Both the position numbers and the translations under genes were made by a program. Below are positions 52,580 through 63,459 of a DNA stretch of 64,000 nucleotides, piece by piece. The stretch lies in the NCBI GenBank assembly GCA_947471745.1, contig CANJKZ010000724.1, positions 5,080,001 through 5,144,000 of the forward strand, in the 5' to 3' direction. The first letter of the stretch is position 1. Each line of letters begins with the position of its first letter. The notes beneath the pieces were generated by a model that was given only the letters and a program-made list of their open reading frames with translations, was not told the origin of the DNA and did no database searches. Source of the DNA: Closterium sp. Naga37s-1. Taxonomy: Eukaryota; Streptophyta; Zygnematophyceae; Desmidiales; Closteriaceae.

Positions 52580-54355
52580 CTACCCCCCCCTCCCCCCTTT
52601 AGAAAAGTGATCAACATCCGCAACACGCCTGCGCGCGAGGTAATCAGCAATAAGCGAGGACGCTTCAAGCGAGGTGGATGGCACCCACATGTCATCTTCA
52701 CTGGTTTGATCAGTCCATTGGATTAGAAAATCCACGTGGCGGCCGGCTGCGTCGTACACAATGCACCAGAATTTTCGACGGGTCAAGGGTCGGCTCCAGT
52801 ACAGGTCGTGCTGTTGGTGCAGCATTTTGTCGCGCAATGTCTGTCGTGGCAGGCACAAACTTGCGAAGTAAGCTGACGTGGTAGGCGTCATGTATACGCC
52901 AGTCGTCGGGTAGCAGCAGCTTCGCGGTGACAGGTGTGACCATCTTGATGATCTTGAAAGGCACACAAAATCGTGGCCGTAACTTTGACGGGCCGGGTAG
53001 GTGCAGGTTTTTTGTGTCAAGTAGCACTAGTTGCCCAGCTGCCAAGATGAGTTAACGTCGTAAAACGTCGATGTATTTGCGGGAAGTGGTATTCGCCTTG
53101 CGAATTGCGTCCGTTCGCGAACTTCCTGCAGTTCCGTCACAAATATTTGTGACTGCGGGACCGGATTGTCGAGTGTTGCCGTCGTAGGCACCGTCAGGTC
53201 TATCCCGTGATTCAAGAAGAACGAAGAGTGATTAGTCCTGCTGGATGGGATGTTGTTGAACGCAAACTCCCGAATGGTGAACGAGTCTTCCCAACGAGCG
53301 GGGTCGGGGCAGTTTTTCTTGATCAACTGCTCCATGGTCTGATTGGTTCGCTCGGTCTGGCCGTCCGTTTGTGGGTGGTATGCCGAGGAGAACTGTAGCT
53401 TCGTACCGTACTGCGCCCACGTTTCCTTCCAAAATTTTGACGTGAACTTTGGATCTCGGTCATTGATAATCTCCGAGGGGATTCCATGCAGTCGCACGAC
53501 CGTTGAGATAAAGAGGCGCGCGGTATCTTCGGCTGTGAAGGTTATACGATACGGTGCGAAGTGCGCCGTTTTTGTCAGACGATCAACGACGGCGAGAACA
53601 GCGTCGTTGCCGGACGGTCCAGCTGGCAGCCACGTGACAAAATCCATCATCACCTGTTGCCACGGTCGTCCAGGTGGCTCGAGGGGTTGCAGCATTCCAG
53701 CTGGCCGTTGACGTGTCGATTTCATGGCTTGGCACACCCTGCATGAGGACACATATTACTGCACGTCGTTAGAGGAGTCAGGCCAATGGTATTGACGGTG
53801 CAACAATTTCTGGGTTTTGTCAACCCCGAAATGTCCGGAGAAGTTGGAATCGTGGACCTCTTGGATAAGGAGTTCACGCAGCAGCTGGTAAGCAGGAACC
53901 CAAATCATGTCAGTTCCGTCCTTTAGGTAATAATCCTCTTTTTGCGTCGTGGCCTGCTGATGATTTCCAGTCGTGAAAAATGGGTCCGTAGTGTAGCCGT
54001 GGGTGAATAGTCCAGTAAGTAGCAGGTTTGAATGGGTAATGAGTACTGCAGCGGATTGAAATCTCGGTCGGGTAAGGGCGTCGGTGATGTTATTTGCCCC
54101 TTTCTTGTACGTGATGTGGTAGGTGAAGTGGCTCTCCATGTAACCCAGCCACCGAATTTGTCGTGGGTTGAGATTGGGCTGGGCTCGCAGGTACTGTAGG
54201 GACTTGTGGTCCGTGCGAACAGTAACATCGACGTCCACCAGATAGCAGCGCCACAGTTTGAACGCGTGTATAATGGCGAGCATCTCCTTGTCGTGAATCG
54301 GGTAGTTGCGCTCGGCTGCCTGTAGCTTGCGTAACTTGTAGGCTATCGGCTGCAG
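52580..54355 (-). pseudogene. Gypsy-2 RNase H end, integrase and chromodomain
   Basis: From 54355 down: RNase H C-part (YPIHDKEMLAIIHAFKLWR, VRTDHKSLQYL), integrase H-H-C-C finger (HFGVDKTQKLLHRQ, CRVCQAMKSTRQ), core (MDFVTWLP, NDRDPKFTSKFW, AYHPQTDGQTERTNQT), the SH3-like segment (LRPRFCVPFKIIKMV) and a chromodomain (VDFLIQWTDQTSEDDMW near 52,720). Breaks: a stop at 53756-53758 and frameshifts near 53,040 and 52,850. The junction at 54355 continues in frame into 61,163 (LQDFGNG to LQPIAYK) after removing Copia-8. Confidence 0.88.
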
Positions 54356-54480
54356 TGTCAGATATATATGACATAGTGTTTGTAGGCTCTAGTGGGGTAG
54401 ACACTAAGGGGTACAGGTTTCTAGGGTTTCATATTTGTATCACACACTTTCCTAGTTCATTCATTCCTCATTTTTTCACA
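54356..54480 (+). repeat. Copia-8 5' LTR
   Basis: 125 bp, TGTCAGATATATATGAC...TTTTTTCACA. The ATATATATGA near the start may be the TATA element. Confidence 0.94.
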
Positions 54481-54559
54481 TGGTATAGAGCAGGTTCCCT
54501 AGTGGGAACGTTTCCTAGGGCCCACCACTAAAACGAAAAAAAAAATACCTGCCCGGAGC

Positions 54560-55010
54560 GCGCTTCGCGCCTGCCCTAGTCGCGCCCCGTGCGCCTGCCC
54601 TCCCGTCGCGTCCCCTGCCCTTAGCGGCCCGTTGCGCCCTCTTAAGGCCCCTTCGCGGCCCCTCTCACGGCCCTTCGCGGCCCCTTCGTGACTCCCTCGC
54701 GGCCCCTCCGCGGCCCTTCGTGGCCCCTCTCACGGCCCTTTGCGGCCCCTCGCGGCCCCTTCGCCGCCCTTCGTGGCCCCTCTCACGGCCCTTCGCGGCC
54801 CCTTCGCGGCCCCGTCGCCGGCCTTCTCGGCCCCTTCGCCGCCCTTCGCGGCCCCTTCACGGCCCCTCGTGGCCCCTTCTCGGCCCCTTCGCTGCCCTTA
54901 GCGGCCCCTTCGCGGCCCCTCCACGGCCCTTCGCGGTCCCTCCGCGGCTCCTTCGCGGCTCGTCACGGCCCCTTAGCGGCCCCTCCCCGGCTCTTCACGG
55001 CCCTGCCGCC
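54560..55010 (+). repeat. Copia-8 leader: GC-rich tandem repeats
   Basis: Short units of the type CTTCGCGGCCCC and CTCACGGCCCTT repeat between the primer site and gag. Composition and position match the Copia-7 leader, but the unit sequence differs. 55,010-55,377 is Ala/Pro-biased leader without a convincing gene. Confidence 0.88.
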
Positions 55011-55377
55011 CCGCCGTTGCCGCCCCAGCAACAGCTGTCGTCGCGCCTGCTACCGCTGCTGCTTCTTCTACGACCGGTCGCCGCTGCCCCTGCTGCCGTG
55101 ACAGCCGCCGCCGCTCCTGCTGAGACAACCGCCGCTGCCGCTGCCGTGACAGCCGCCGCAGCCGTCCTGGCCCTGCCCTGTAGCCGAGGCGCGGCACTCC
55201 TCTGCCGCCCTGTCGCGGCCCTGTCCCTGTCGGCGCACCTCGGCCCTGCCCCACCCCTTGCGGACCTCTACCCACCCGCCCCTGGTAAGAGCACCGCCGA
55301 GCCGCGCCTCTCTTGCTGAGCTACTCCTAGCCTGCTGCTGCCACTGCTAGCTTGTTTCTGCTGCTGCTGCTGCTGTC

Positions 55378-58300
55378 ATGGCTACCCCCAATGTGCTCAC
55401 CTTTGATGCTGAGGGTCGGGCTGTCGACTTTGAGGTCTGGGTCGATGATCTGCAGCTTTTCCTGCAGTGCGATAGAAAAGATGGTCTCTCACTGTTCGAT
55501 CTCACGTCTGGCGCCTCTACTGCCCCTGCTACCGATGCTGACAGTACTGTTCGCTCACAGTGGGCCACACGCGATGCTGCTGCCCGTCTTGCTGTGCGTA
55601 GTCACCTGCCGTCCACTGAGCGCGCGCACTTTAGTCAGTACAAGAGTGCTAAGACCTTGTACGACGCTGTAGTTGCACGCTACTCTTCCCCTGCCACTGC
55701 TGCCCTTAGTCGCCTCATGCTGCCGTACCTGTTCCCTGACCTCGCCGCCTTTCCCACAGTCGCTGACCTCATTACGCACCTTCGCACTAGTGACACCCGC
55801 TACCGCGCTGCGCTTCCTGCTGAGTTCTGCGCCAAGAACCCCCCCCCCATGTACATCACCCTCTACTACCTAGTCACCCGGCTCCCTGACTCCCTTCGCT
55901 CGGTCAGGGACCACTTCCTCTCTGTTTGCCCCACCACACTCACCGTTGACCTCCTCGAGGAGCGCCTCCTGGCAGCTGAGAAGAGTATAGTCGCTGTAGG
56001 AGCCTCTCGTGGTGACCCTCGTACCCCCTTCTTTGAGGGGTGCTCCCCCTCCCCCTTTTTGCCCTCTGTTGCCTCTGCTGCTGCGGTCGACCTCGTTGGC
56101 ACCGAGTCGGTCGGCGCTGTGTCTGCCCCTAGCCGGAGACGCCGCAACGGCAAGGGCAAGGGGGGTAAGGGCGCTGGAGGAGCTGGCGGGGGCGGTGGAG
56201 GTGGCGGTGGAGGCGGCAAAGGGGGTGGGGGTGGCGGTGGGAGTGGTGGCGGGGGTGGGGGCTTCGGTGGCGGCGGTGGAGGCGGAGGCGGCGGCGGCAG
56301 TGGCGGTGGGAGCGGAGGAGGAGGCAGTGGCGGCGGTGGCGGCGGCGGCGGTGGAGCTGGTCGGGGTGGCTCTGTGCAGCGGGGCGGCTTCGGTGGTGGT
56401 CAGCGCCAGCAGCAGCAGTGCACTCGTGAGACCCTGCCCCCCCAGCAGCTTCGTGAGTGGTACGCTGCGCGTCAGCGGGGTGGGGGTGCTGGTCCCTGTG
56501 CCTACGTCCTGCGTACCGGCGACCGCACTGGTGAGCCGTGCGGTGGCCCGCACACCACCCAGCGCTGCTTCGGCCGCCTGACGGACGCCTGGCATCTCCA
56601 GTTCCCTGACGCCACTGAGATCCCTCGCTGGGGCGAACTACTTAGGGCGGGGGTTGCTATCTTTGATCTTGATTATGATGCTATTCTTGCTGCCATGTAT
56701 GTTGTGTCTACTAGTGATGAGGGTGACTGTTACCTGTGTGTTCCGCCTGACCCGGGCATTGAGGCTGCTGCTCTAGGTGCTGGTGAGGCTGCTGCTCTAG
56801 GTGCTAGTGCGTCTGCTGCTCCAGGTGCTGGTGAGTCTGCTGCCCCAGGTGCTGGTGAGTCTGCTCTCTTAGGTACCACGTCGGCTCAGGCTTTACACAC
56901 CTTCACCCTTGACTCGGGTGCTTCCCGCTCCTTCTTTCGAGACCGCACCACACTCACGCCGCTCAGTCGGCCGGTTGCAGTCTCCCTGGCAGACCCCTCT
57001 GGGGGTCCTGTCCTTGCCCACTTCTCCACTGTCTTACCGTGTCCGGCGGCCCCTTCTGGCACCCTGTCAGGTCTTTACCTCCCCTCTTTCTCTACGAACT
57101 TGGTGAGTGGTGCTGATCTACAGGATGGGGGGGTTGACCAGTTCACTCCTGCGAGTCAGCGAGTGACCCACTGCACGTGTGCTCGGACGGGCCGACACTT
57201 GGCCACGTTTACCCGTCAGCCGGGGTCGAGCCTGTACACACTGACTACTGAGTCTCCTCCGGTTGCTGCATCTCGTCAGGTAGCTGCGTCGGGTCAGGTG
57301 TTTGCTGCAGCGTCCAGGTCTGGTCCTGAGTCTGCCCCCTGCTCGTGTCGTCTCCTATCTCACCAGACTCTCCTCTGGCACCACCGCCTTGGTCACCCCT
57401 CCCTGCCTCGTCTCCGAGGCATGGCCTCCCGTGTCCTTGTCTCTGGTCTCCCCCGGTCCCTCCCTCCTCTTCCTCTGGGGCCTGCCCCTACCTGCGTTCC
57501 CTGCGTCGAGGGGCGGCAGCGCGCCGCTCCTCACTCCTCCGAGTTTCCTCCAACAGAGGCTCCGCTGCAGACACTTCACCTGGACGTGTGGGGCCCCGCC
57601 CGCGTCCGTGGACAGGGTCACGAGCGTTACTTCCTGTTGGTAGTTGACGACTACTCGCGTTACACCACAGTCTTCTCCTTGCGCAGCAAGGGTGAGGTCA
57701 CTGAGGTGTTGATCGACTGGATCCGCGCAGCTCGTCTCCAGCTCAGAGAGAGTTTCGGCTCGGACTTTCCTGTTCTGTGTCTGCACTCCGACAGAGACAG
57801 AGAGTTTTCCTCTGACCTTCTGCGAGCCTTCTGTCGTGCACGGGGCATCCGCCAGACGTTCACGCTTCCGGCCTCTCCACAGCAAAATGGGATTGCTGAG
57901 CGCCGCATTGGCATGGTCATGGACGTCGCTCGTACATCCATAATCCATGCGGCTGCTCCCCATTTTCTGTGGCCGTTCGCGGTTCAGTACGCGGCGCATC
58001 AGATCAACCTTCAGCCCCGGGTCTCCTTGCCGGAGACCTCCCCTACTCTGCGGTGGACGGGGAAGGTTGGCGATGCGTCTGCGTTTCGTGTCTGGGAATC
58101 TCGGGCTTTTGTCCGCGACTTGTCTGCGGACAAGCTGTCCCCCCGTGCTGTTCCCTGCGTCTTCCTTGGCTTCCCCCCTGACGCGCCTGGTTGGCAGTTT
58201 TACCACCCCACCTCGTGCCGTGTTCTGTCCTCCCAGGACGTCACGTTTGACGAGTCGGTTCCTTTCTACCGTCTCTTCCCCTACCGCACTGCACCCCTTC

Positions 58301-60840
58301 CCCCGCCGCCGCTCTTCCTCGCTCCAGGTCCCCCCCCGGTTGACCCCCTTCCCCCTCAAGGTCCTGCCCCCTCAGGTGTGTCTCAGGTGGACGCGGTCGA
58401 GCCTGTCGAGGTAGCTGTTGACTCTGGTGCTGCTAGGGGCGCTGAGCCTGCGGGTGCGGGGTCTGGGGGTGCTGAGCCTGAGGGTGTTGAGCCTGAGGGT
58501 GCGGAGCCTGGGGGTGCTGAGCCTGGGGGTGCTGCGACAGGGGGTGTGGAGCCTGAGGGTGCTGGGCCTGCTCGTGTGGAGTCTGGCGGTACTGGGTCTG
58601 GAGGTCCTTCGGATGCTTCATCCCGGCGGGAGCTACCCTCTCCACAGGAGCTGCGCGAGTGGTTTGCTCGGCGCTGGAGCCGTGCTGCTGGCGCTGGAGG
58701 TGCTGCTGGAGCTGGAGGTTCTACTGCTGCTGAGGGTACTGGTGCCACGGGTCCCGAAGGTGCTCGTACTGGAGCTGCTGGGCCTGGGGGTGCTCATTGT
58801 GCTGGAGCTGCTGGCGGTGCTGGAGCTGGCGGTGCTGGAGCTGGCGGTGCTGGAGCTGGCGGTGCTGCTGGGGTAGGTGCTGCTGGAGCTGGAGCTGTTG
58901 AGTCTTCCGGTGGTCCTGCTGGAGCTGGAGCTGCTGGGGGTGGTGGCGCTGGAGGTGCTGCTGGCGCTGGTGCTTCTGAGGGTGCTGGAGTTGGCGCTAC
59001 TGGAGTTGGGGGTGCTCCTGGCGCTGGTGCTGCCGCTGGGGGTGCTACTGATGCTGGTGCTGGTGCTGCTGGTTCTGGAGGCGCTGCGCGGCCGCGGCCG
59101 TACTTCGTTCTGCTCCTTGAGCAGGTTCTTGGTCTCCCGCCTTCTGCTGGTCCTGCTCCTTCCTTAGAGTGTCCACCGCCTGTCCAGTCCGAGTCACAGT
59201 TACAGCCCACCTCCCCACTGCTTGCTCCTTCTCCCTACACTGGTCCTACTGGAGGTCTTGCTGAGCGTCGTGTTCCTGTGTCTCGTCCTGCGTCGCCTGT
59301 TCGTGCTACTCGCACTAGTTGTCGTGTTCTGCGTCAGCGTCCTCCTGCGGTCCCAGGCACGCACCAGATGGCACTGCGTCCTTCCACTGCTCCACTACGT
59401 GTCCCTTTGCCGTCTCCTCCAGAGTCCTCTCTTCCTGCTCTTGCTGACCCGGAGTTTGACTCCCTTCGTGCTGCCAGTCCTACTGTCACGCGTCTTCTTG
59501 CTACTGTTGTCACTGACCCTTCCTTTGAGTCCACTGCTGCGTCTGCCCTAGTTGCTGAGCTTGTCGACTTCGCTGCTCACTGTCGTCTAGACTACGCCGC
59601 TAGTCTTGTTGCTGAGTCTGAGTCTGTCTGTCCTCCGTCCGTCGGGGGTGAGTGTGCTCTTAGCACGGACGTCCTTGAGGACAGGAAGGAGGAGTTCCAG
59701 TGTTTTGCTGCTGCTTTACCTCATCTCGTGTCCATGCTGATTGCCCCTGAGGGAGACCCGGATGCACCAGACATCCCGACTCCGCGCTCTTACGCGGAGG
59801 TGATAGAGGGTCCCTACTCCTCTCAGTGGCAGTCAGCCATGGACGCAGAGATGGCTTCCTGGAAGTCCACAGGCACCTACGTCGACGAGGTTCCCCCTCC
59901 TGGGGCGAACATCGTCAGTGGCATGTGGATTTTCAGGGTGAAGCGGCCGCCGGGTTCTCCGCCTGTCTTCAAGGCGCGTTACGTGGCTCGAGGCTTCAGT
60001 CAGCGGCAGGGAGTTGACTACTTTCAGACCTTCTCTCCCACCCCGAAGATGACCACTCTTCGGGTGCTGCTGCACATAGCCGCTCAGCGCGACTACGAGC
60101 TTCACTCTCTTGACTTCAGCACTGCTTTCCTACAGGGCAGCCTGCACGAGGAGATCTGGCTGCGCCGCCCACCTGGTTTCACTAGGTCGTTTCCTCCTGG
60201 TACCCAGTGGAGCCTCCGGCGGCCAGTCTACGGTCTCCGCCAGGCGCCCCGTGAGTGGCACGACACACTGAGGACTACACTTGCGGCTCTTGGGTTTGCT
60301 CCTTCTACTGCCGACCCGTCGCTGTTTCTACGCACCGACACCTCTTTGCCGCCGTTCTACATCCTCGTGTACGTCGACGACTTGGTCTTTGCTACTGCTG
60401 ACACTGCTGGACTCGCCCACGTGAAGTCCGAGCTGCAGAAGAGACACACGTGCACAGACCTGGGTGAACTGCGCAGGCTTGCAGACCACCCGGGACAGAG
60501 CACAGCGCACCATTACCCTGACTCAGTCACACATGGTGCAGCAGGTCCTTCAGCGCTTCGACTTCATGTACTCCTCGCCTCAGGCCACTCCTTTGTCTAC
60601 TCGCCACTCGCTCTCAGCTCTGCCTTTGGATGAGTCCGTGAGCACAGAACGAAGCACATTGCTCTTCGCTACTTCCTTGCTCATGAGCTGCAGCAGCGTT
60701 GTCAGTTGCGCCTTGCTTACGTGGCCTCTCGGGCCAACACTGCTGATATCTTTACCAAGGCACTTCAACCTTGTGGTTATCAGCGCTTTTGTACGATGCT
60801 AGGTCTTGTGCCTACTTGGCCTCACTTGCTCACTTCTTGA
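55378..60840 (+). pseudogene. Copia-8 gag-pol polyprotein, RT frameshift and RNase H deletion
   Basis: ATG at 55378 (MATPNVLTFDAEG) opens 1,751 codons: gag with a polyglycine tract (about 268-331) and a Cys/His cluster (CAYVLRTGDRTGEPCGGPH), protease (LDSGASRSFF about 511), pre-integrase (HHRLGHPSLPRL), integrase (HLDVWGP, LHSDRDREFSS, NGIAERRIG), a repeat linker, and RT through YVDDLVFAT near 60,375. An 8-bp loss after GAACTGCGCAG (about 60,474) shifts the frame. About 505 bp are then missing near 60,638, between GAGTCCGT and GAGCACAGAACG, removing most of RNase H including the GHADASW motif. The C-terminus (…TKAL, ending at 60840) is still present. The copy cannot make RNase H. Confidence 0.93.
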
Positions 60841-61032
60841 CCTTGCTTGTACTGTGAACTATCTATACCTGCACTTGCTTGTTTACCTTTATATATTATC
60901 CTGCATGTGAACTGGCCTTGTGGCCTTGAACTGGTGCTCGGAATGTGTGGTGACATTGTGATCCACCCTGAGCTTGCTTTGCTTGACTGGTCTTGTGACC
61001 CCTAGTTCTCCCCCACTTTGCCTATGGGGGTG

Positions 61033-61157
61033 TGTCAGATATATATGACATAGTGTTTGTAGGCTCTAGTGGGGTAGACACTAAGGGGTACAGGTTTCTA
61101 GGGTTTCATATCTGTATCACACACTTTCCTAGTTCATTCATTCCTCATTATTTCACA
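61033..61157 (+). repeat. Copia-8 3' LTR
   Basis: 125 bp, matching the 5' LTR at 123 positions, preceded by CTATGGGGGTG and followed by TGCAG. 60,841-61,032 is 3' UTR. Confidence 0.94.
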
Positions 61158-62327
61158 TGCAGCCCGTTCCCAAAATCTTGAAGTAGCACAGCTCCGATGG
61201 CAAAATCCGAGGCATCTGTGATGACTTCAAACGGCTTTGATGGGTCAGCGATTCGCAAGACAGGAGGGGAAACGAGAAAATTCTTCAACTCCTGAAAAGC
61301 CGCCTCTGTCTCCTCCCTCCAAACAAAATCCCCGCCATATTTGGGATAAACCCCCGGACGTAATTCACGAACCCCAAAACGCTCTGAAGTGACGTTCGTC
61401 GGGGACTTCCATTCCTGTATCGTCTTGATTTCGCCGGGCCAATTTTAATGCCGTCGCGGAAAAAGACGTGGCCCAAAAACTCCAACTCCTGCTTAAAAAA
61501 CTCACACTTAGAGCCCTTAGTGATGAAGCGATTCTCCTGCAATCGCTCAAACACTGCGTCAAGGCCGCGTAGACGTTGCTCCCGTGTCTTGGTAAAGATG
61601 AGGATATCGTCCGAGTAGACGATGACGCATCGGTCCAGAAGATCCCGAAATAACATGTTCATGGTTAACTGAAAAGCCGAAGGCGCATTCGTGAGGCCAA
61701 ATGGCATCACCGTGAATTCGTAACTTCCATAGCGGGTTCAAAATGCGGTCTTGTGGCAATCGTCGGAGAAGACCCGATCTGGTGGTAATCGCCACGTAAG
61801 TCAATCGTCGAGAAATAGCGAGCGCCGCGAAGTTGGTCGAGGAGTTCGTCGGTGCGTGGGATTGGATAGCGAGACTTGATTGTCACCCGGTTGCGCGCGC
61901 GATAGTCGATGCACATGCGAAGCCCGCCGTCTTTCTTTGGAGTGAACAGGATCGGTGCTGCGAAAGGCGACGTACTGGCTCAAATGAATCCTTTCTCCAA
62001 CAGTTCGTCAATTTGTCTTCGCAGCTCCTCGAGTTCCAGCTGGGTCAACCGCCACTGTGTCCGAACAGCCGGCTGCGCGCCAGGTTCCAGATGGATTTTG
62101 TGGTCCTCGGTCTCTCGGGTGGCAGTACAGGTGGCAGATCGTCGGGGAAGATGTCGGGGTACTGTCGAATCAGCTCCGCTAAATCCGGCGGTACAGCTGT
62201 ACACAACTTCTTGATGTCCTTTCCGTCGGTGTCAAATGCCAACTCACGTAAGCAAACGGCGAACAGCTGCGCGCCTCTGTTGAAGTGGCGAGCTATAGTG
62301 ATAGCTTTGATGCACGGGGCTTGGATT
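61158..62327 (-). pseudogene. Gypsy-2 reverse transcriptase
   Basis: From 62327 down: the pre-RT segment (RQYPDIFPDDLPPVLPP), RT motifs [61 protein letters not shown] near 61,615, FLGHVFFRDGIKIGP, and the RNase H start (PFEVITDASDFAIGAVL near 61,220). Frameshifts near 62,100, 61,780 and 61,450 and a stop near 61,980 break it. The active site reads YSDD. Confidence 0.87.
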
Positions 62328-62461
62328 GTCAGAGGTCCAGTGGTGATCCCCGATTGATCCTAGGGAAGGGTTACAGGCTCGTTGTCCTGGGGGGTTATGG
62401 GCGCACTGACCCGCTAATTAACAAGCCTTATCCCAATGGTCTAGTGGTTGGGATTGTGACA
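62328..62461 (+). repeat. TRIM-1 left LTR
   Basis: 134 bp. It differs from the right LTR by a handful of substitutions and a 4-bp indel near the CTTATCCC/CCTTTATCCC region. An A-box-like sequence lies at 62437-62447. Confidence 0.92.
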
Positions 62462-62494
62462 TGGTATCAGAGCGAAGGTCTCGGGTTCGAATCC
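62437..62494 (+). promoter_or_regulatory. tRNA-like Pol III A and B boxes in TRIM-1
   Basis: TGGTCTAGTGG (62437-62447) matches tRNA A boxes. GGTTCGAATCC (62484-62494) matches the B-box consensus exactly. The 36-nt gap is typical of a tRNA gene. The primer site lies between them. Whether Pol III uses them is inference. Confidence 0.6.
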
Positions 62495-62530
62495 CAGTTT
62501 GTGCACTTCGGGCATCCTAGTGCGGGGGGG

Positions 62531-62668
62531 TGTCAGAGGTCCACTGGTGATCCCCGATTGATCCTAGGGAAGGGTTACAGGCTCATTGTCCTGGGGGGTT
62601 ATGGGCGCACTGACCCGCTGCTTAATAAGCCCCTTTATCCCAATGGTCTAGTGGTTGGGATTTTGACA
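62531..62668 (+). repeat. TRIM-1 right LTR
   Basis: 138 bp. It carries the second A-box-like copy (62644-62654) and a TTTT run (62661-62664) where the left LTR has TTGT. Confidence 0.92.
62661..62664 (+). terminator. Possible Pol III terminator TTTT in right LTR of TRIM-1
   Basis: Four T in the right LTR only; the left LTR has TTGT here. A transcript started just upstream of the left A box could end here and would have short direct repeats at both ends. Confidence 0.4.
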
Positions 62669-63248
62669 TGGATGTAGTCAGGTGTCCATGCAAGCAGCTT
62701 TATTATCCCCTCGTGCTTGTTGATGCTGCACGATCCCGTTCTCCCGATCACAGGGTTGTGCCATCGCAGCCAATCACATCCCAGCAGCCATCCAGCGTCG
62801 TCGCGAGGAACTTCATGCTGGAGTTGAAATCGTCGCCGCATTCGATCCAAACCGTTTGTGTTTCGTCCAATATCGCCAGAGGCGTCCCATCCACAAGGCG
62901 AGCGTCAATTTCGGGCAGACACCTGTCAAGTTGCAGCTTGCATTTTTTTGTTGTCGCCAAGTTGAAAAGGCTATGGCTGGCCCCCCCATCGACAAACATT
63001 TTCAGGTCATTTAACACCTTGCCAGCGACCAGCACAGGGTGATCCACATGATTATCCTTGTTATTTGGCCGAGTGTGGTCGATTGCATGAATCTAAACTA
63101 CGACTCGGTGGGGATAGTGGGGTTCGGGCAACGGAGCACAGTCAGTAAAGGGCCCGCTAGTTACTGACTCTTCCCATTTCCCTGCTCCTTCCTGTCGTCC
63201 CCCTTCAGCAGCGTTTTCTCGTGGCAGTCGCACATGTAGTGACCCGTC
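62669..63248 (-). pseudogene. Gypsy-2 late gag and aspartic protease
   Basis: From 63248 down: the tail of a gag zinc knuckle (GHYMCDCHEK), a basic hydrophilic stretch, a stop near 63,155, then a retropepsin-like domain (VLNDLKMFVDGGASHSLF near 62,985, with DGGAS instead of DSGAS, and LGCDWLRWHNPVIG near 62,775). A frameshift near 62,790 separates the two protease blocks. Copia-9 interrupts the knuckle at 63249. Confidence 0.8.
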
Positions 63249-63373
63249 TGTCAGATTTATATGACAGAGCTACTGTAGGCTATAGTGGGGTAGCACATAT
63301 GGGGTACAGTTTTCCAGGGTTTGCATTTTGTACCCAACTTTCCCTTAGTCATTTCATTCCTTGTTTCTTCTCA
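63249..63373 (+). repeat. Copia-9 5' LTR
   Basis: TGTCAGATTTATATGAC...GTTTCTTCTCA. It is identical to the Copia-7 LTR over most of its length, with differences near the right end. Confidence 0.9.
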
Positions 63374-63459
63374 TGGTATCGAGCAGGTTCCCTCGTGGGA
63401 ACTGTTCCTAGGGCCCACCATTTTTTTTCCTGCCCGGAGCGCACTCAGCCCCTGCCCGA

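Larger units (their letters stand above)
54356..61157 (+). mobile_element. Copia-8: short-LTR Copia element with RNase H deletion
   Basis: 6,802 bp flanked by TGCAG (54351-54355 and 61158-61162). Its 125-bp LTRs differ at two positions. The order is LTR, primer site TGGTATAGAGC (54481-54491), a GC-rich repeat leader, gag-pol, polypurine tract and LTR. It belongs to the Copia-7 family and is inserted in the RNase H region of Gypsy-2. Confidence 0.95.
62328..62668 (+). mobile_element. TRIM-1: miniature terminal-repeat retrotransposon
   Basis: 341 bp flanked by a perfect duplication TGGAT (62323-62327 and 62669-62673). It has two LTRs (62328-62461 and 62531-62668) that begin TGTCAGAGGTCC and end TGACA. 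The 69-bp internal region consists of a perfect primer site TGGTATCAGAGC (62462-62473), a tRNA-like B box and a polypurine tract (GCGGGGGGG, 62522-62530). It has no coding capacity. Removing it with one duplication copy restores the Gypsy-2 frame (PDYI to QAPCIKA). The size and structure are those of a TRIM/SMART element mobilised by another element's proteins. Confidence 0.93.

Noticed and set aside
62437..62515. A functional tRNA gene
   Set aside because: The A and B boxes are convincing, but the A box belongs to an LTR that is duplicated downstream, the primer site fills the anticodon region, and I cannot fold a proper acceptor stem.
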